This document shows positions 1-12,099 of a stretch of DNA of 64,000 nucleotides, piece after piece. Position 1 is the first letter of the stretch. Every line of letters begins with the position of its first letter. The stretch covers positions 62,139,032 to 62,203,031 of the forward strand of contig CM067322.1 in the NCBI GenBank assembly GCA_034231615.1, in the 5' to 3' direction. The notes beneath the pieces were generated by a model. It was not told the origin of the DNA. It ran no database searches and saw only the letters and a list, made by a program, of their open reading frames with translations. The position numbers were made by a program, and so were the translations under genes. Origin of the DNA: Meghimatium bilineatum. Its lineage: Eukaryota; Mollusca; Gastropoda; Stylommatophora; Philomycidae.

Positions 1-150
1 ATGGCACTGAGTTTGATCCTCTTAACAGCGGAGAACAAGATTCCAGAAATCAGATACACAGATGACACAGTTTTGATAACAACTAGCGCATAATATTTTA
101 AGCGACTGATTAACAAAGAAGCCAGTGACGCCCACAAATTTTATTTAAAT
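1..150 (+). pseudogene. LINE reverse transcriptase fragment
   Basis: A short stretch reads IPEIRYTDDTVLITTSA before a stop. This is the Y-x-D-D catalytic region of a non-LTR reverse transcriptase of the RTE-like kind, with the A of YADD replaced by T. It is cut by the window edge, and no other RT motif is visible. It is a decayed fragment. Confidence 0.6.
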
Positions 151-1435
151 TATAATGGCACATTTAAATACTGATATAAATTCATAATACATTGAGTAAT
201 AATAATTTTATACATCTCGTTTCACATTGTTGAAGCAGAGGAATCAGCTTGTTGGGTTACACCTGATACTGTCGATTTATCTTCATATGGGAAATACAGT
301 GTTAATTGTTATATATTTTTCAGTGCACTTGACATGCTAGGGAGATGTGGTCAGAATCACACAACTGCTTTTACTTTTCCATATGTTCTTATTTTACTTT
401 ATTTCTAAATGTTTTTCACAATTCAATCACAATGGCTCTTGGGTCAACCCAGCCATAATTGGGTACAGGATTAATCTGGGAAGTAAAGACTGTGAGAGAG
501 AGGAGAAGGCTACTGCCCTCATATAGCAGAGCCACTGAAATGTGAGATCACTAACATCTCACATCCGTATGTCATTAATAAATGCAAAAGGTTAACTTTA
601 CTAAACATCCAGTCAGTTCGGAGATGTCCTGAAATACCATTATTAAAACGAGAACTGACTTTAAAGATTGATTGATATACATACATATATACTATGTACA
701 CATGATGTAAATATTGTCAAAAATAATCATGTGTAAATTTGTGAGCAAATGTAAAACACATAAAATAACCGGTGTATCCCTTAGCATCAATGAGTTCTGC
801 TTCTGTTTTTCTGGTTATAGATTATCAAATAAGTTCATAATAATTGATTTATGTACATGTGATCTTACATGAAGTTCATTTTTTTAAACCTGATATGTGG
901 CCATATTGAAGCCATACAGTCATATGTGTGGAGGGTAGAAGTGGTGTCTAACCTGGTTAAATTAAATTACCCCAAAAATATAAAATCACATAAGTTTTGA
1001 TTAATTGTGATCATTTTGGTGGTTGGGGACAATTAAGGAGTGTCTTAGTGTTAAATGGCATGCTTCATTTTCGCAAGGGTAAGGTGGTGTGGGTTTGACC
1101 ATTACCTCCCTCCCTTATAGACTTGGTCAAAAGTGGCAAACATTAAAACAACCAAATGGTTGCAAGCTTTCATGTGATTTGATGTTTGCATATACAACAG
1201 TGGAACATGTCTTCTAAATACACACATCAAATGAGAGGAAATCTTCTGGGTATTAAAGAAAGTTATGAAAAGTAAAGAAATCCCCCCACCCAAAAAATGC
1301 AATTGTGTATCCAGACCGTTAAGAAAGCAATGCTAAATTACTGAAGGTATTTATATTGCCTAGAAAATTACGGGCAGATAATTCTGGGTTGATGGCTGTG
1401 TCCAGAATAAGATATGCTACCAATATATATATATA
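151..1435. other. No gene seen; AT-rich, possible old SINE
   Basis: No conserved coding signal was found on either strand. The segment near 430-490 has the look of an old SINE body but could not be tied to a family. Around 1392-1435 a GC-poor tail ends in ATATAT, as LINE 3' ends often do. Confidence 0.4.
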
Positions 1436-1439
1436 TTAG

Positions 1440-1735
1440 CATATAATCAAGATAATAATAATCAATATAGAACTAGCATGTGTAAGCAAATTCTGGGAGA
1501 AAATATAAACAGTTCCAGAGATTGTTCAGTTGGGATTAGAAGAAGACTCACAATTGCAACACTCAATACAAATGAGAAAGCAATGACAAAGCAGTAATAA
1601 TGACACTAACCCTTTTAAGATATGTGTATTCCCAGTGGCAACATATGGATGTAAGAAATGGCAAATTCAGAATAAAGTAAAAAGGTTACTATGAATACCT
1701 AACTATCGATATAAAGAATAAATAAAGAAAAGAAC
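1440..1735 (+). pseudogene. RTE-like LINE thumb-region remnant
   Basis: Broken frames on the plus strand recall the region after the RT active site of RTE-like elements. One piece reads VFPVATYGCKKW, equivalent to the common YGCETW motif, and is preceded by a degraded IRRRL.IA segment. Stops and frameshifts throughout mark it as dead. Confidence 0.55.
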
Positions 1736-1744
1736 AAGGACAAT

Positions 1745-1865
1745 TATCCACATATCTGTCCATAATTATTTTTGTTCTTTGTTTTATTGTTATTTATTTA
1801 TGTTTTATATCAATAGTTAGATATTCACAGAAACCTTTTTACTTTATTCAGAATTTGCCATTTGT
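1745..1865 (+). repeat. Penelope-like tail fragment
   Basis: The segment resembles the outer part of the repeats at 4304-4467 and 15735-15950 (TTTGTTTTATTGTTATTT, then a TATATCAATAG-like block, then TTTACTTTATT). It is probably a piece of the same terminal repeat family. Confidence 0.45.
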
Positions 1866-1909
1866 TCGTTTGGTTACTGTTGCACTTTGCATTTTGTCAG
1901 ACATTTATT

Positions 1910-3560
1910 TATATAGGTCATGTGATGTATTCCTTCCAGAACGTTGTCTTCCCGATGAACTCTCTGAACCTCTCTCTGTCTTGGGCGATGTGACTTGCAT
2001 TTTCTAGCGATGTATTCATGTTATCTTTAATGTAGTCAGTCCATCATCTTCTTGGTCTGCCCTTTCTCCTCTCTCCCGGTACTCTTCCCTCCATTATTTG
2101 TCTTTCTAAACATTTGTGTCTCTTTATATGACCAAACAGAATATTCCAGCACAGAATATCACTGACTGAAGCAAAAACCCTCATCAAAGGAAAATACAAA
2201 CATACATGGAATCAGAGAACAGGCAGTAACTTTCCACAGGACCCTACTCTAAAGCTAAACATATCACAACAAACCACAATTTTTAGACTTCACACAGGAC
2301 ACTGCAGACTACAAGCACATCTCCACAAAATTAAGGCTGCCCAAACTGACCAATGCCCATGTCAAAAGGGTCACCAGACTCCAGAACATATTCTGCAGAC
2401 ATGCCTACTCTTTGATGATGTGAGAACCAAAATATGGCCGCAAGAGACAGATCTGAAGGTGAAGCTGTGGGGCAATCGTAAGGACCTCCTGCTGACGACT
2501 GAATTCATGGAGGCGGCCCACCTTCCTGTATAGACTTATGAGCATAGGAAACTGATCGCAGAAGAAGAAGATATGACCAAACTGGCATAGTTTTCTTTTT
2601 GTTATTGTGTTTAGTATTGTGTTCAAGAATCTTCAATGTGTTTATAATACTGAGTTTTTGATTTTTTCCTTCCATGATATTCTAAGTATCTTTCTGTAGC
2701 ATTTCAGCTCGAAGGCGTTGATCTTCTTTGCCACTGTTTTACTTAGGGTCCATGTTTCACAGCCGTATGTTGCAACTGGAAAAATAAAAGTTCGTAACAT
2801 TAGCACTTTCGTTTCTATTTTGTTGTTTTTCCATATGTTTTTCAACTGTGTTATTTTGCAATATGCCATTGCCAATCTCTTCCTTATTTCAGCCATGCAG
2901 TCTCCTGCACCATTGATGTTTGCTCCTAAGTATTCAAATTTATCCACACATTCTATCTCGGTATTGTCTATTCTGATTTTTGGTTGTTGTGTTGTTATAT
3001 CTGTTGACATGATTTTTGTTTTTTGCATGTTTAAATACAAGTTTTGTGCGTCACTATATTTCTTTGTGTTCTTGATTAGTTGTTCCAATCCCTTTATATC
3101 ATTTGAAAGAAGCAGTGTTTTCTGCATAGCGTAGTTCCGGGATTAGGAATCCACCTATGTTTAAAGTGTGGTAGTCAGCGTTGTGTATATCTTCTCTCAC
3201 ATTCCTCATTATACTTTCTGCGTAGATGTTGAACAGGTATGGGGAGAGTGTGCATCCCTGCCTTACTCCACTCTGTACCTCAAACCACTCTGAGAGATCA
3301 CCCTCTAACTTCACTGTAGTCTTTTGATCTTGGTAAAGTTCTTCTATTAGATGAATCAGATGTCTTGGGAAACCCATGCAGTTCATTATCTCTCATAGTT
3401 GCTGGTGTTGGGCACAGTCGAATGCTTTTAAGTAATCTATGAAACACATGTGCCAGGTCAGTTGAAAAATCCCTACACTTTTCTATGATCAATCTCATGT
3501 TAAGGATGTGATCTCTTGTTCCTCTGCCCGATCTGAAACTGACCTGTTTCATTTATCTCC
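1910..3560 (-). mobile_element. RTE-like LINE, 5'-truncated and split
   Basis: Read on the minus strand, three frames give successive parts of one reverse transcriptase. 3552-3300 has FRSGRGTRDHI. 3386-3099 has VRQGCTLSPYLFNIYAE and then RYAENTA, where the catalytic YADD should stand. 3127-2642 has the thumb with FPVATYGCETWTLSK and AFELKCYRKILRI. The reading then continues past an inserted element into 2130-1910, which ends with MEGRVPGERRKGRPRR and QDRERFREFIGKT. The catalytic aspartate pair is lost (YAEN) and several frameshifts are present, so the element is inactive. The endonuclease half is missing. RTE-like is assigned from motif style only. Confidence 0.85.
2138..2570 (+). mobile_element. 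5'-truncated LINE with 12-bp target duplication
   Basis: This plus-strand insert encodes the C-terminal end of a LINE polyprotein, with IFRLHTGHCRLQAHL followed by a C-x-C...H...C knuckle (CPCQKGHQTPEHILQTC). It stops near 2530 and ends in GCAGAAGAAGAAG. It interrupts the minus-strand LINE around it. ATATGACCAAAC occurs exactly at 2126-2137 and again at 2571-2582, a clear target-site duplication. This fixes the element's 3' terminus at the GAAGAAGAAG tail. Confidence 0.93.
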
Positions 3561-3679
3561 ATCTCTAATTTCTGTTTGATTCTTTGCATTATGTTTTGAA
3601 ATTACTGAAACTAAATGAAGGGTGGTTTCTAAATACCATTATAAGAAGGAAGCTTCTGGAAACTTAAAGCGACATGATG

Positions 3680-3850
3680 GTAACAAAAGGTTGATTCTGG
3701 AGGACAGAGTGCCAGGTGAGAGAAGAAGAGAAAGACCAAGAAAATGATGAACCAGAGTACATACAAAAATGATGACATCAAAGAATGTATGCACATCTCT
3801 GGCCAATGCAGAGTATCCACAATGAAGACAATGTTCTGGAAAGACTATGT
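3680..3850 (+). pseudogene. LINE C-terminal tail fragment
   Basis: Plus-strand reading gives a basic RRMPGERRRERPRK segment, the low-complexity arginine-rich stretch found just before the stop in RTE-like LINEs. It is followed by a decayed TSLANAEYPQ-like end. Only the last few dozen codons remain. Confidence 0.55.
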
Positions 3851-4083
3851 CACTTTTATATATATATATATGCCTATACATTGTCAGCTCTGTAGTAAAG
3901 TGATTAGTTGGCCCTCCTAAAAAAACACAAATCAATCAAATGTGTATGTAGTTTGAAAGTCAATTGTCCACAATGAAGGGTGCTGTGATTGATTGTATGG
4001 GTGCCTAAAAATGCAAATATAAATAACACAAATATCGGAGGATGACCGACAAAAAGGAAGTGCCGCAGTAACCATACAAATAG

Positions 4084-4467
4084 AGGTAAATGCAAATAAA
4101 GTAAATAGGTTACTATATCAATATAAAATATAGAAAATAACAATAAATAAAAGGAACAAATACAATAGTCAACGTGTCGGTCCAATTGGGACCTTTAAAG
4201 ACAACAAAAACAGTTAAGAACAAAAAACCATAACGAATATAAACAAAATGGATTTCTCCCACCAGGAAATCAACAAAAAGCCAATAATTTTTTTGGCTCA
4301 ATTTATTCGTTATGGTTTTTTGTTCTTAACTGTTTTTGTTGTCTTTAAAGGTCCCAATTGGACCGACACGTTGACTATTGTATTTGTTCCTTTTATTTAT
4401 TGTTATTTTCTATATTTTATTATTTTATATTGATATAGTAACCTATTTACTTTATTTGCATTTACCT
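4084..4467. repeat. Near-perfect 156-bp inverted repeat
   Basis: The left arm (4084-4239) and right arm (4304-4467) are reverse complements, separated by a 64-bp spacer. By eye the only difference is an 8-base insertion in the right arm. Both arms carry a GGTCCCAATTGGACC block followed by GACACGTTGAC. Related single copies lie at 15735-15950 and 41105-41340. The arms look like the terminal repeat of a Penelope-like element in head-to-head arrangement. As one strand it would fold into a long hairpin. Confidence 0.95.
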
Positions 4468-4950
4468 AAAAATGCAAATCTATGTCAGATACAACAGGAT
4501 ATGCTACAATTATTATTATTATAAATACCTGTACATACATTTCATTATTTGATATCACCTGTCTTATTTAGACCACTTAATGGCATCATTTACTCAGTTA
4601 TTACAGTCAATTGGTCATTGCTGAACTTTCTTCATTTTCTTTTGAAGATTATTTATTATCACATATTTTACAAATGATGAAGCCAAAACTGAATAAAGAA
4701 GCACTATCTGTATGGCAAGCTGTGGAAGTGGTTAGTGCACTGACTGCCTAGTTTGCTTGTCTATGGTTTAGTTTCAAGTTGAGGGGATATATTTTTAGAC
4801 CACAAATGATACGTAGTTCAGTTCAGTCAAAGGAAAGGTGACAAACATGATGATGCCTACATTAGTCTTGTCAACAATGTATTGATTTAACATAACCTTA
4901 TATTGATTGATTGATATACATCAATTTGTCATACTATTGGTTGACAAATA

Positions 4951-5049
4951 CAGTGGAATATCTCTATAGCGCATTCTGTTATAATAACAAATCCCCAATT
5001 ATATATATTTTGTTGGTACAGACCAAGTTGTTATAACGGCATTCCACTG
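4951..5049. mobile_element. Short pogo/Tigger-like MITE
   Basis: A 99-bp non-coding element begins CAGTGGAAT and ends ATTCCACTG, and is flanked by TA on both sides. This end sequence and TA duplication are typical of pogo/Tigger-type Tc1-mariner elements. A diverged, longer relative sits at 37090-37262. Confidence 0.8.
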
Positions 5050-5334
5050 TATTATTAGCTTAGTAGTGTATTCTCTATAGGTCTCATTCTATGAAGAGAC
5101 TTTCCTTATTAGATATGTGAAAGCTGGCACAGTCAAGTTGTTAGAGAGCTGGCCTAGCAATAGACAGAGAAACGTTTCACTTAAAAAAAATTGGCACTTG
5201 TCTCAATGAGTTAGATAGTAAAAATAAAAGAGAACTGATCACTTCACTTTCATATGCTAAGGCCTAGAACTGTTAGCCCTCTAACACTGCATCATTATAT
5301 ATCATTTGATTATGTTTTATATTTCTTGTTGCAA

Positions 5335-5695
5335 CAGAAATGACTTGTCTATGCAGAATTCTCAGAGTAAAGATAAGCAGCAGAATCAGAAATGAGAACA
5401 TCAGAAGATCAACAAACACAATGCCAATCCTGGATTACATCAGAAGACAACAGATTAAGTGGTTCTCACATGCTTCCAGACTACCATCAGATGGTGCCCC
5501 TCAAAAAAGCATTGCTATACAGATACAATGGATGCAAGGCCAGGGGCAGACCATGCAAAAGATGGATCACAGAAATAAAGAAATAAACGAAAACAAACAA
5601 ATATGAAGCACACAAAAAGCCATCTCCAGAGAACTCTTCTACTCCTGATGTTGGCAAGGCATAAAAAGGTATAATGTGAAAAGAATGAAAGAAAG
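5335..5695 (+). pseudogene. RTE-like LINE 3' end
   Basis: The plus strand reads ILDYIRRQQIKWFSHASRLPSD, then in a second frame QARGRPCKRWITEIK-like, the usual end of an RTE-type polyprotein. It is followed by a 3' UTR shared with the copies at 31440-32215 (plus) and 42513-42890 (minus). A frameshift lies inside, and only the last ~110 codons are present. Confidence 0.8.
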
Positions 5696-5699
5696 ATTA

Positions 5700-6655
5700 C
5701 GTTTCAGTTATTTAAATATAATTATTCTTTAATTTTCTATGTACTGGTACCTTATTAAACAATTTTTGATATCTTGCATCCGTTTTCAAACTTTCATAGA
5801 TTTCTGTTACAGCTAGACAATGCATAACACCATATTCTTCATAATATTCCTCAATGGTATAGAAATATAAAATGTTACTTTACATCCAAGAAGTCAATGG
5901 TGATCACACATTGTGATGTCCTGGAGGGGTGCAGCAAACTTTCTGCACTTTACTTTGTCTATGGTCATCCTTCACAGACTATTCCAGGAATGGTTCTTAT
6001 ACTTATACTTCACCTACATTTTTCCAGACTATCATGAGTCTGTCTATGACCTTCTCTCTAGGCTTCACATCATGGTCATTCTTGTGACATTTATTTGCTG
6101 TAATTTATTGTTAGCTCTTATTCTCAGTTATTTCTCTACTACTTAAATAAATTTCATTCAAGACTTGTTTATCCTTCATGAAAGATGAACACAACATGAT
6201 ACAAAAAAATTTCATAAAGCGGCAACAATACAACATTTGAATAAAAAAATGTATATCAAGAACTCACCACAAAATAAACAGTAATTAAATATCTTTGGAA
6301 CCAGATAAATAGGTAGCATGGTTTTAATGATACATGTACATGCATTATACTCTATTATACTTCCTAATGTGCTTCACTCAATCTAATAATCATTTCCAGC
6401 AACCATCAAATACAAATACACTATACAAATTGTTTAATTCTTTTATCAACATTGATAAAATAGTAAACTCCCTAAAAATTTTGAATCCTTTATTCATGAA
6501 CATTAAACTCACTAGAAATTTTTTCTTTCATTAATAGTAAGCTTTATATATTCTAATTAAATCAAATTTCCATGTGTATTTCTCATCTCTATTACAGGAT
6601 GTCCATAGTATAGTTGATTAGCCAGTTACATCGTGTTTATGGGGTTTCGGGTTCA
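5700..6655. other. No gene seen
   Basis: AT-rich DNA with no recognisable coding signal, repeat family or splice-flanked exon on either strand. Confidence 0.5.
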
Positions 6656-6660
6656 ATATT

Positions 6661-6810
6661 TCTTTTTCAGCGTTCATTCTCAAACTCCCGCCGGATCTCC
6701 CTTGTAGCAGGACCATGGTCCTACTAGATTTCCAGTAGGATGGAGTCCAGAGAATGGATTTGCATTGTGTTGCCGTTTTATTTGGCTCAACACATCTGTC
6801 TTCAATGGGA
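6661..6810 (-). mobile_element. SINE, short form, diverged copy
   Basis: Minus-strand copy of the SINE described at 27017-27170. It has the GAGAATGAACGCTGAAAAAG end, the central TAGGACCATGGTCCTGCTAC block and the GATGTGTTGAGCCAAATAAAACGG start region. The tail is degraded and no clear target duplication is seen. Confidence 0.85.
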
Positions 6811-7059
6811 CAAAGCCATAATGTCTTGTTTACAAGTGTTTTTTTTTAGATCTCTTTGGATTATTGCTTAAAGCTTTGTAGTTACATGATATGAGTGGTA
6901 TTATCAGCAGGTTTGTCCGTTGAGAGGGCAGAGTACATATGGGGAAAGATAAGTATACTGAAGTCAATCCTCTATGTCTTTTGAGTCTTTGATTCTCTTT
7001 TCTTTTACTTCCTAAAACTGCATACATATATTTGATTGCACATGTTTTTTCATCATTTT

Positions 7060-7690
7060 TTACTCTTTAACAATACACACACCAGCATCTGCCCTATCTT
7101 TTGTAACATACACAAAGCATCAACTGTGGTATCTCACACAACATACAGATTAGCAACAATAACATCTACATACACAGCAGCAACAATAACATTTACATAC
7201 ACACCAGCAACTATCACATCTCTCACCCCCCCCCCCCCCAATCACATACGCACACCCCCCCCCCCCCCCTAAGCAACTATCACATCTCTCACCACACATA
7301 TGCCAGCAATTATCACATCTCTCACAACACACACACCAATACCTGCCACATCTCTTATAACATAAACATGTCATCAACTGTGGTATCCCACAACATACAG
7401 ATTAGCAACTATAACATTTACATACACACCAGTAGCTATCAATCTCTCACCACACATATAAACATTTCTCACTACACACATACAAGCAAATATCACATCT
7501 CTCATCACACACACCAGCAACTGTCATATATTTCACAATACACACACAAGCAACTGTCACAGGACACACCAGGAACTGTTATATATTTCACAACAAACAT
7601 CAGTAATTTTAAGATAAGATACACATCAGTAACTTTTAAACTAACATAATAAACTGTGATATCTCTTACAATACACCCACACTCAACTTG
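7060..7690. repeat. CA-rich imperfect tandem repeat
   Basis: Units of about 30-36 bases built from CACATCTCTCACAACACACA and CAGCAACTATCA are repeated with drift. They are interrupted by two poly-C runs at 7227-7240 and 7254-7270. Long open frames here, such as the Cys/Gly-rich one on the minus strand, are by-products of the repeat. Confidence 0.85.
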
Positions 7691-7699
7691 CCACATTTG

Positions 7700-8690
7700 A
7701 AAACTATCTCAATTGTATTTCTACATCTCAACAGCAGTTAAATTAATGGTATTATTGATTCAAAAACAACATAACAACAAACATTAATGAGCACTGCCAA
7801 TGAAGAAACATTAATCTGTGCCCACTAGCTTGGAATGTATATGAACATGATCATAAATAAAATGGCAACAAGCTTGACAGTTTTTTGCTCACCTGGATAG
7901 GTAGTTAATGAGTTTGCTTCTCTTTTGGAGAGGAGTGCTCCTTTCAACCAGTGGACAAAGTCCAATTAGGTTATACCAGGACATACTACCATAAAATATT
8001 ATAGGTAAAAAAGACCTCAACAGTTTGTGCTCACTTAATGGCCAAATATGCAAATTTGGCCTACATCTGCTATTATCTAAATGATAGAAATGTATTTCTG
8101 CATGAAATTCCGAGTATTTAGAAAGAATCTTAAAAAGATTAAATTCTGAGATTCCTTGTAATTGCTGGAATGGTAATTTATGTGATTTTAATTGATTTAG
8201 TTTAAAAAAAGGAGACAATAATTAAATAAAACTACCTAAATATGAAGAGAAACCATCAATTTTCATATTATCTCTCTTTAATAAATTACCTTCCCATGTG
8301 GAGCTGGCCTGGAAAGGGAGGAAATAATAGCACCTAGCAGTTCAACAGTACCAGGTATATATTATAGTTATCTTTCCCTGATTTTTATGTAACATAACAT
8401 AACTAAGGACACAAGTGATTTTGAAATAGAGCTTTATGGGAAACTTAAGGGTGTATTTATAAAACTCACTGTGTACACTGCAGGCATGATCGAAATATTT
8501 TGAATTTTGCAGAAAAACAGCAGAGGCAATGCTTAAAGTAATTTCAATTGTTAGAACTATACAGAGTGATTGAGAATGCAAAGAAATAAATATATGCACA
8601 CAGGCCACACCTATAGAAGAGAGAGAGAGAAATACTGGGAATGAACTGGTTGAAGTTTAATAATGAAATAGAGATAATGACAAACACACA
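7700..8690. other. No gene seen
   Basis: AT-rich sequence without recognisable coding or repeat content on either strand. Confidence 0.45.
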
Positions 8691-8697
8691 AGTATAT

Positions 8698-8859
8698 CTT
8701 CTTCTTCAGCGTTCATTCTCAAACTCCCATTGGATCTCTCTTGTAGCAGGACCATGGTCCTATTAGATTTCCAGCAGGATGTAGTCCAGAGAATGGAAAT
8801 GCGCTGTGTCGCCGTTTTATTTGCGCCAATGGCCCGACACATCTGTCTTCAGAGGAACG
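8698..8859 (-). mobile_element. SINE, short form, with 9-bp target duplication
   Basis: Minus-strand copy close to the consensus, with GAACGCTGAAGAAGAAG at the 3' end. CAAGTATAT flanks it on both sides, at 8689-8697 and 8860-8868, marking a retroposition event. Confidence 0.92.
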
Positions 8860-9134
8860 CAAGTATATAACAATTCTAGAATGAAGTCATTACAAATTGT
8901 ATTCTATCTGGAGTGTATATTTATATATACTATATGCAGGTCTAAGAATAGGATTAACAATATACCAAATTCAAATTCAGCCGCAGCCTGCTGTGTGTTT
9001 GGACAGTTCAGAGTGTAATGGCAACATAATATATTGAACACAATATATTGCCTAGATATTCAACACAGACAAAAACTTGCTGACGTGATCCTACATCTTG
9101 AATAAGATATACCACTATTTTTAATATTTACATT

Positions 9135-9430
9135 AATATGCGCTCACGTCCGTGTGATGCCAGGGTCTGAAAAGGGAGCAAAGAATGGCAACACAGTTTA
9201 ACTTCCATGCATGTCGCAAAGGGTAACTAAGGAAGTTATGGGGTAGTGTTGGCTGTACTATCCCATATAGTGTCAAAGTGACTCAAAAACCATGATGAGG
9301 TTGATGTGTCAGGCCAAAAGGAACAGATATTACAGCAAAGCTGTAATCAATGACACAATGCATTCTGTTTTCCAGACTACATCCTGCTAATCTGCAGAAG
9401 TTTGAGAATGAACATAGAAGAAGAAGATTG
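9135..9430 (+). mobile_element. SINE, long form
   Basis: This copy has the extra 5' part seen at 12778-13033 (GCCAGGGTCTGAAAAGGGAG, then CTTCCATGCATGTCGCAAAG). It is followed by the shared 3' part with CTACATCCTGCTAATCTGCA and a GAACATAGAAGAAGAAGA tail. No exact target duplication was found, which fits an older copy. Confidence 0.85.
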
Positions 9431-9959
9431 AAGTTAAATCATTATCAAAAATATTTGTTTTTTTAGAACAAGTACCAAGTGTATACAGTATACTGGTTGT
9501 GGAGCATTTTAATGTACTGTACATAAACCCACACACAACTTCTTCTTACCTAGTTTCAATCAACCCCATTTTAACTTTTACTCAATAAAAGGTAATACTG
9601 CCAGTAAAACTGTATGAAAATAATACTTACTTGACAAAATTCTATGTGCATCATTATTAGATTCCCCAGAGATATAGAAATATTGACGATGTGCTTCTTG
9701 TTGAATTATTTTGTCTGATTACTATAGTATAAAGAGCAGAGATATGTCATGCTCATTCTTACCTGTGTAGACAAGAACTATCTATTACATGATGCCATTG
9801 GAAGGATCAAAGGAAACATGAAAAAGGGGGCAACCATGGCTTGGCAGGGGAGGTTATTAACAGTACGCATGCTAGGTGATATAGAGCATAGAGAAGAGTG
9901 GGAAAGTAAGCTAATTTACAACTTCCATTCAAGTGATAATCACACTTTCCAGGAAACAT

Positions 9960-10690
9960 GACATTCCAGTGCATATACCGATGGATTCAGAAGATCTAAT
10001 CAGTTAGAACTCCTCAGATGGAGATACTGTCTACATTGATGCATCTGTTGATTCAGCACATGTACAGTTCTTGGAAATTTACAGCTTAAGTGCAGAGATG
10101 AGTGTATTAGGGAATCAAATAGTACTTTCTATACAACCACTAATAGTATGATGATGGAGGTGTTGGCAGTGACAAGGACAATGAAATGGCTGTAGACTCA
10201 GAATGCTACATGTATCTGTTTCTGACTAATTCTATGAGTATGCTTCAAAAGATTCAGTCGGGCTATCTACTTCCATCAGTGACTGGAGCCGATGACAAGT
10301 CTGTGTTGAAGGCTACCATTATTTTTGTATATGAACAATGTTTGGGGAAATGATAGAGCTGATAAACTCGTCAGTGTGGTCACAGTGACTGGGGGTATTT
10401 AAATTGACTACGCTAATATTTTGAATGTAATCAGTTGAAAGATATTGGGTGTATTTCTTCTTTCATATCTATGGCTAGAGTTCAGAATATGGGAGTGAAG
10501 TGTGGTGCTGCAAGAAACGAATGGCATATAGGAATCAAAAGAAGAGTTAACCAATACAAAATCCAGTTAACTAATACAATATCCAGTTAACCACAGGATA
10601 AAGGACATACTTAATATGAGATCGGAGCATCTATGACTGTGTGCAGAGTGCTATGATGATGATCTGACAACTAACTTACAGGCCTTGTGA
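9960..10690 (+). pseudogene. R1-like LINE RNase H region, decayed
   Basis: Broken frames match the RNase H and C-terminal part of the LINE family also seen at 48650-49440: an ATYTDGF-like start, then VKCGAARNEWHIGIKRRVNQ near the end. It finishes near a GATGATGATCTGACAACTAAC stretch similar to the (ACTA)n end of the other copy. Many stops are present. Confidence 0.6.
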
Positions 10691-10929
10691 ATGCAAAGTA
10701 TTGAATATTCTATATGATTTTAGAAAATGTATTAGAAATAATACCTTATTTACATCTAAAATCTTGTACTGACTTATGCATAATAATGTGTAATTACATT
10801 ATATCTATACTAGTATTGTATGTCTATTCATTAATAACTAACAGGAGATTCTAAAGAAACATTTCAGCTTAAAGAGAAAGACTATATTGTGATTATATAT
10901 TTCAATTAATAGAGACATTATATAAATTT

Positions 10930-10985
10930 ATATGTATGTATGTATGTATATGTATATAAACACACACACACACATGATGGTAAAC
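10930..10985. repeat. TATG/CA microsatellite
   Basis: A short TATG run passes into an (AC)n run. Confidence 0.85.
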
Positions 10986-10989
10986 ACAC

Positions 10990-12095
10990 ATGCATATATA
11001 TTTTATGACACCATTTCCCTATTATGCAACTGAGTTTAAATGGTTATATACTATATGTAGCATTTTAAACATGTATTTATTTATACACAAAAGTAGGAAC
11101 AAAAAGAAAAACTATATAGTAATTTACTGTCTTTTATCATAGCATATTTTGGTTCAATACAGGGATCAGTGGCCAAAACATGTGACAATATACCGATTTT
11201 TAAATTTCATATGCTATTGCACAGAGCTTCCGTTTCTTGGAAACTTTAAAAAAGTTGTAATTCGGATACTGATCAAGCGATATGTGTGCAATGAACTGGC
11301 CATCCACCTCCCACTCAGTGTGTAGCGCGTATATTGAGTGATTGGAGCTCTCATCGCATAACATGTAGAATGTTGGATGTGTCGGTTAATGTGTCTTTAT
11401 TGGAATTTCTTTCCGTTTAATTATGTTAGCTATTTGTTTTGTAGAAACCTGGCCACTGATCCTTGTACAATACCCATATTTCTTATAATAGTGTTACTAG
11501 GGGTATTTTTAGGTTGAGAAATAAAGAAAATTGAAAGTTTTGTATTTTATCATTGAAAGAAAAAACATGGCCCTATTTAAAATACACAAGCTTAAAAATA
11601 CTGTTTATCAAACACCACAGACATTGTATATTTTTCTTCTTATTTCATTTGCTACTGAAATGAATTCTTAAACAAATCACATCAGAATATGTAACAGTAA
11701 ATCTTGAAATATTAAAGTTGGAAATCAATTAGTGTGATCTTGGCAGGAACTTTGATATTCCAAAGAAATCACAACTAAATTTTTAAAATATACACTGCCA
11801 GAATAAATTTTACAAGTTAATTCACTAAAGTAAAATCAATTGAACACATGCTTTTTATTGAGCGAATGTGTTCATGAACCACATGTAACAACTGTATTAT
11901 AACCTTGATGTATGAATAGGCACATTCCTGTTATTGAGTGAATCACCATTGATGTCAGATCCTTTCCTCAGAGATGGGACTTAAATCAGTCACAGAAGCT
12001 AAAAACGAAGACTGGTCAGGCTCTCCTATAATCGAGCAAGACCAGTCTACTCTAGCAAGTGCAGGTGTTTAAGATGGAGGTAACAAGCCAAAAGG
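10990..12095. other. No gene seen
   Basis: AT-rich, with no coding or repeat signal recognised on either strand. Confidence 0.45.
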
Positions 12096-12099
12096 CTCA

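Noticed and set aside
2718-3134. 138-aa plus-strand frame, hydrophobic
   Set aside because: It lies exactly opposite the reverse transcriptase on the minus strand and is its shadow.
4113-4433. Two overlapping small frames on opposite strands with the same protein sequence
   Set aside because: The identity is produced by the large inverted repeat, not by a gene.
7150-7377. Cys/Gly-rich 75-aa frame on the minus strand
   Set aside because: It is the translation of the CA-rich tandem repeat with poly-C runs; it also overlaps repeat frames on the other strand.
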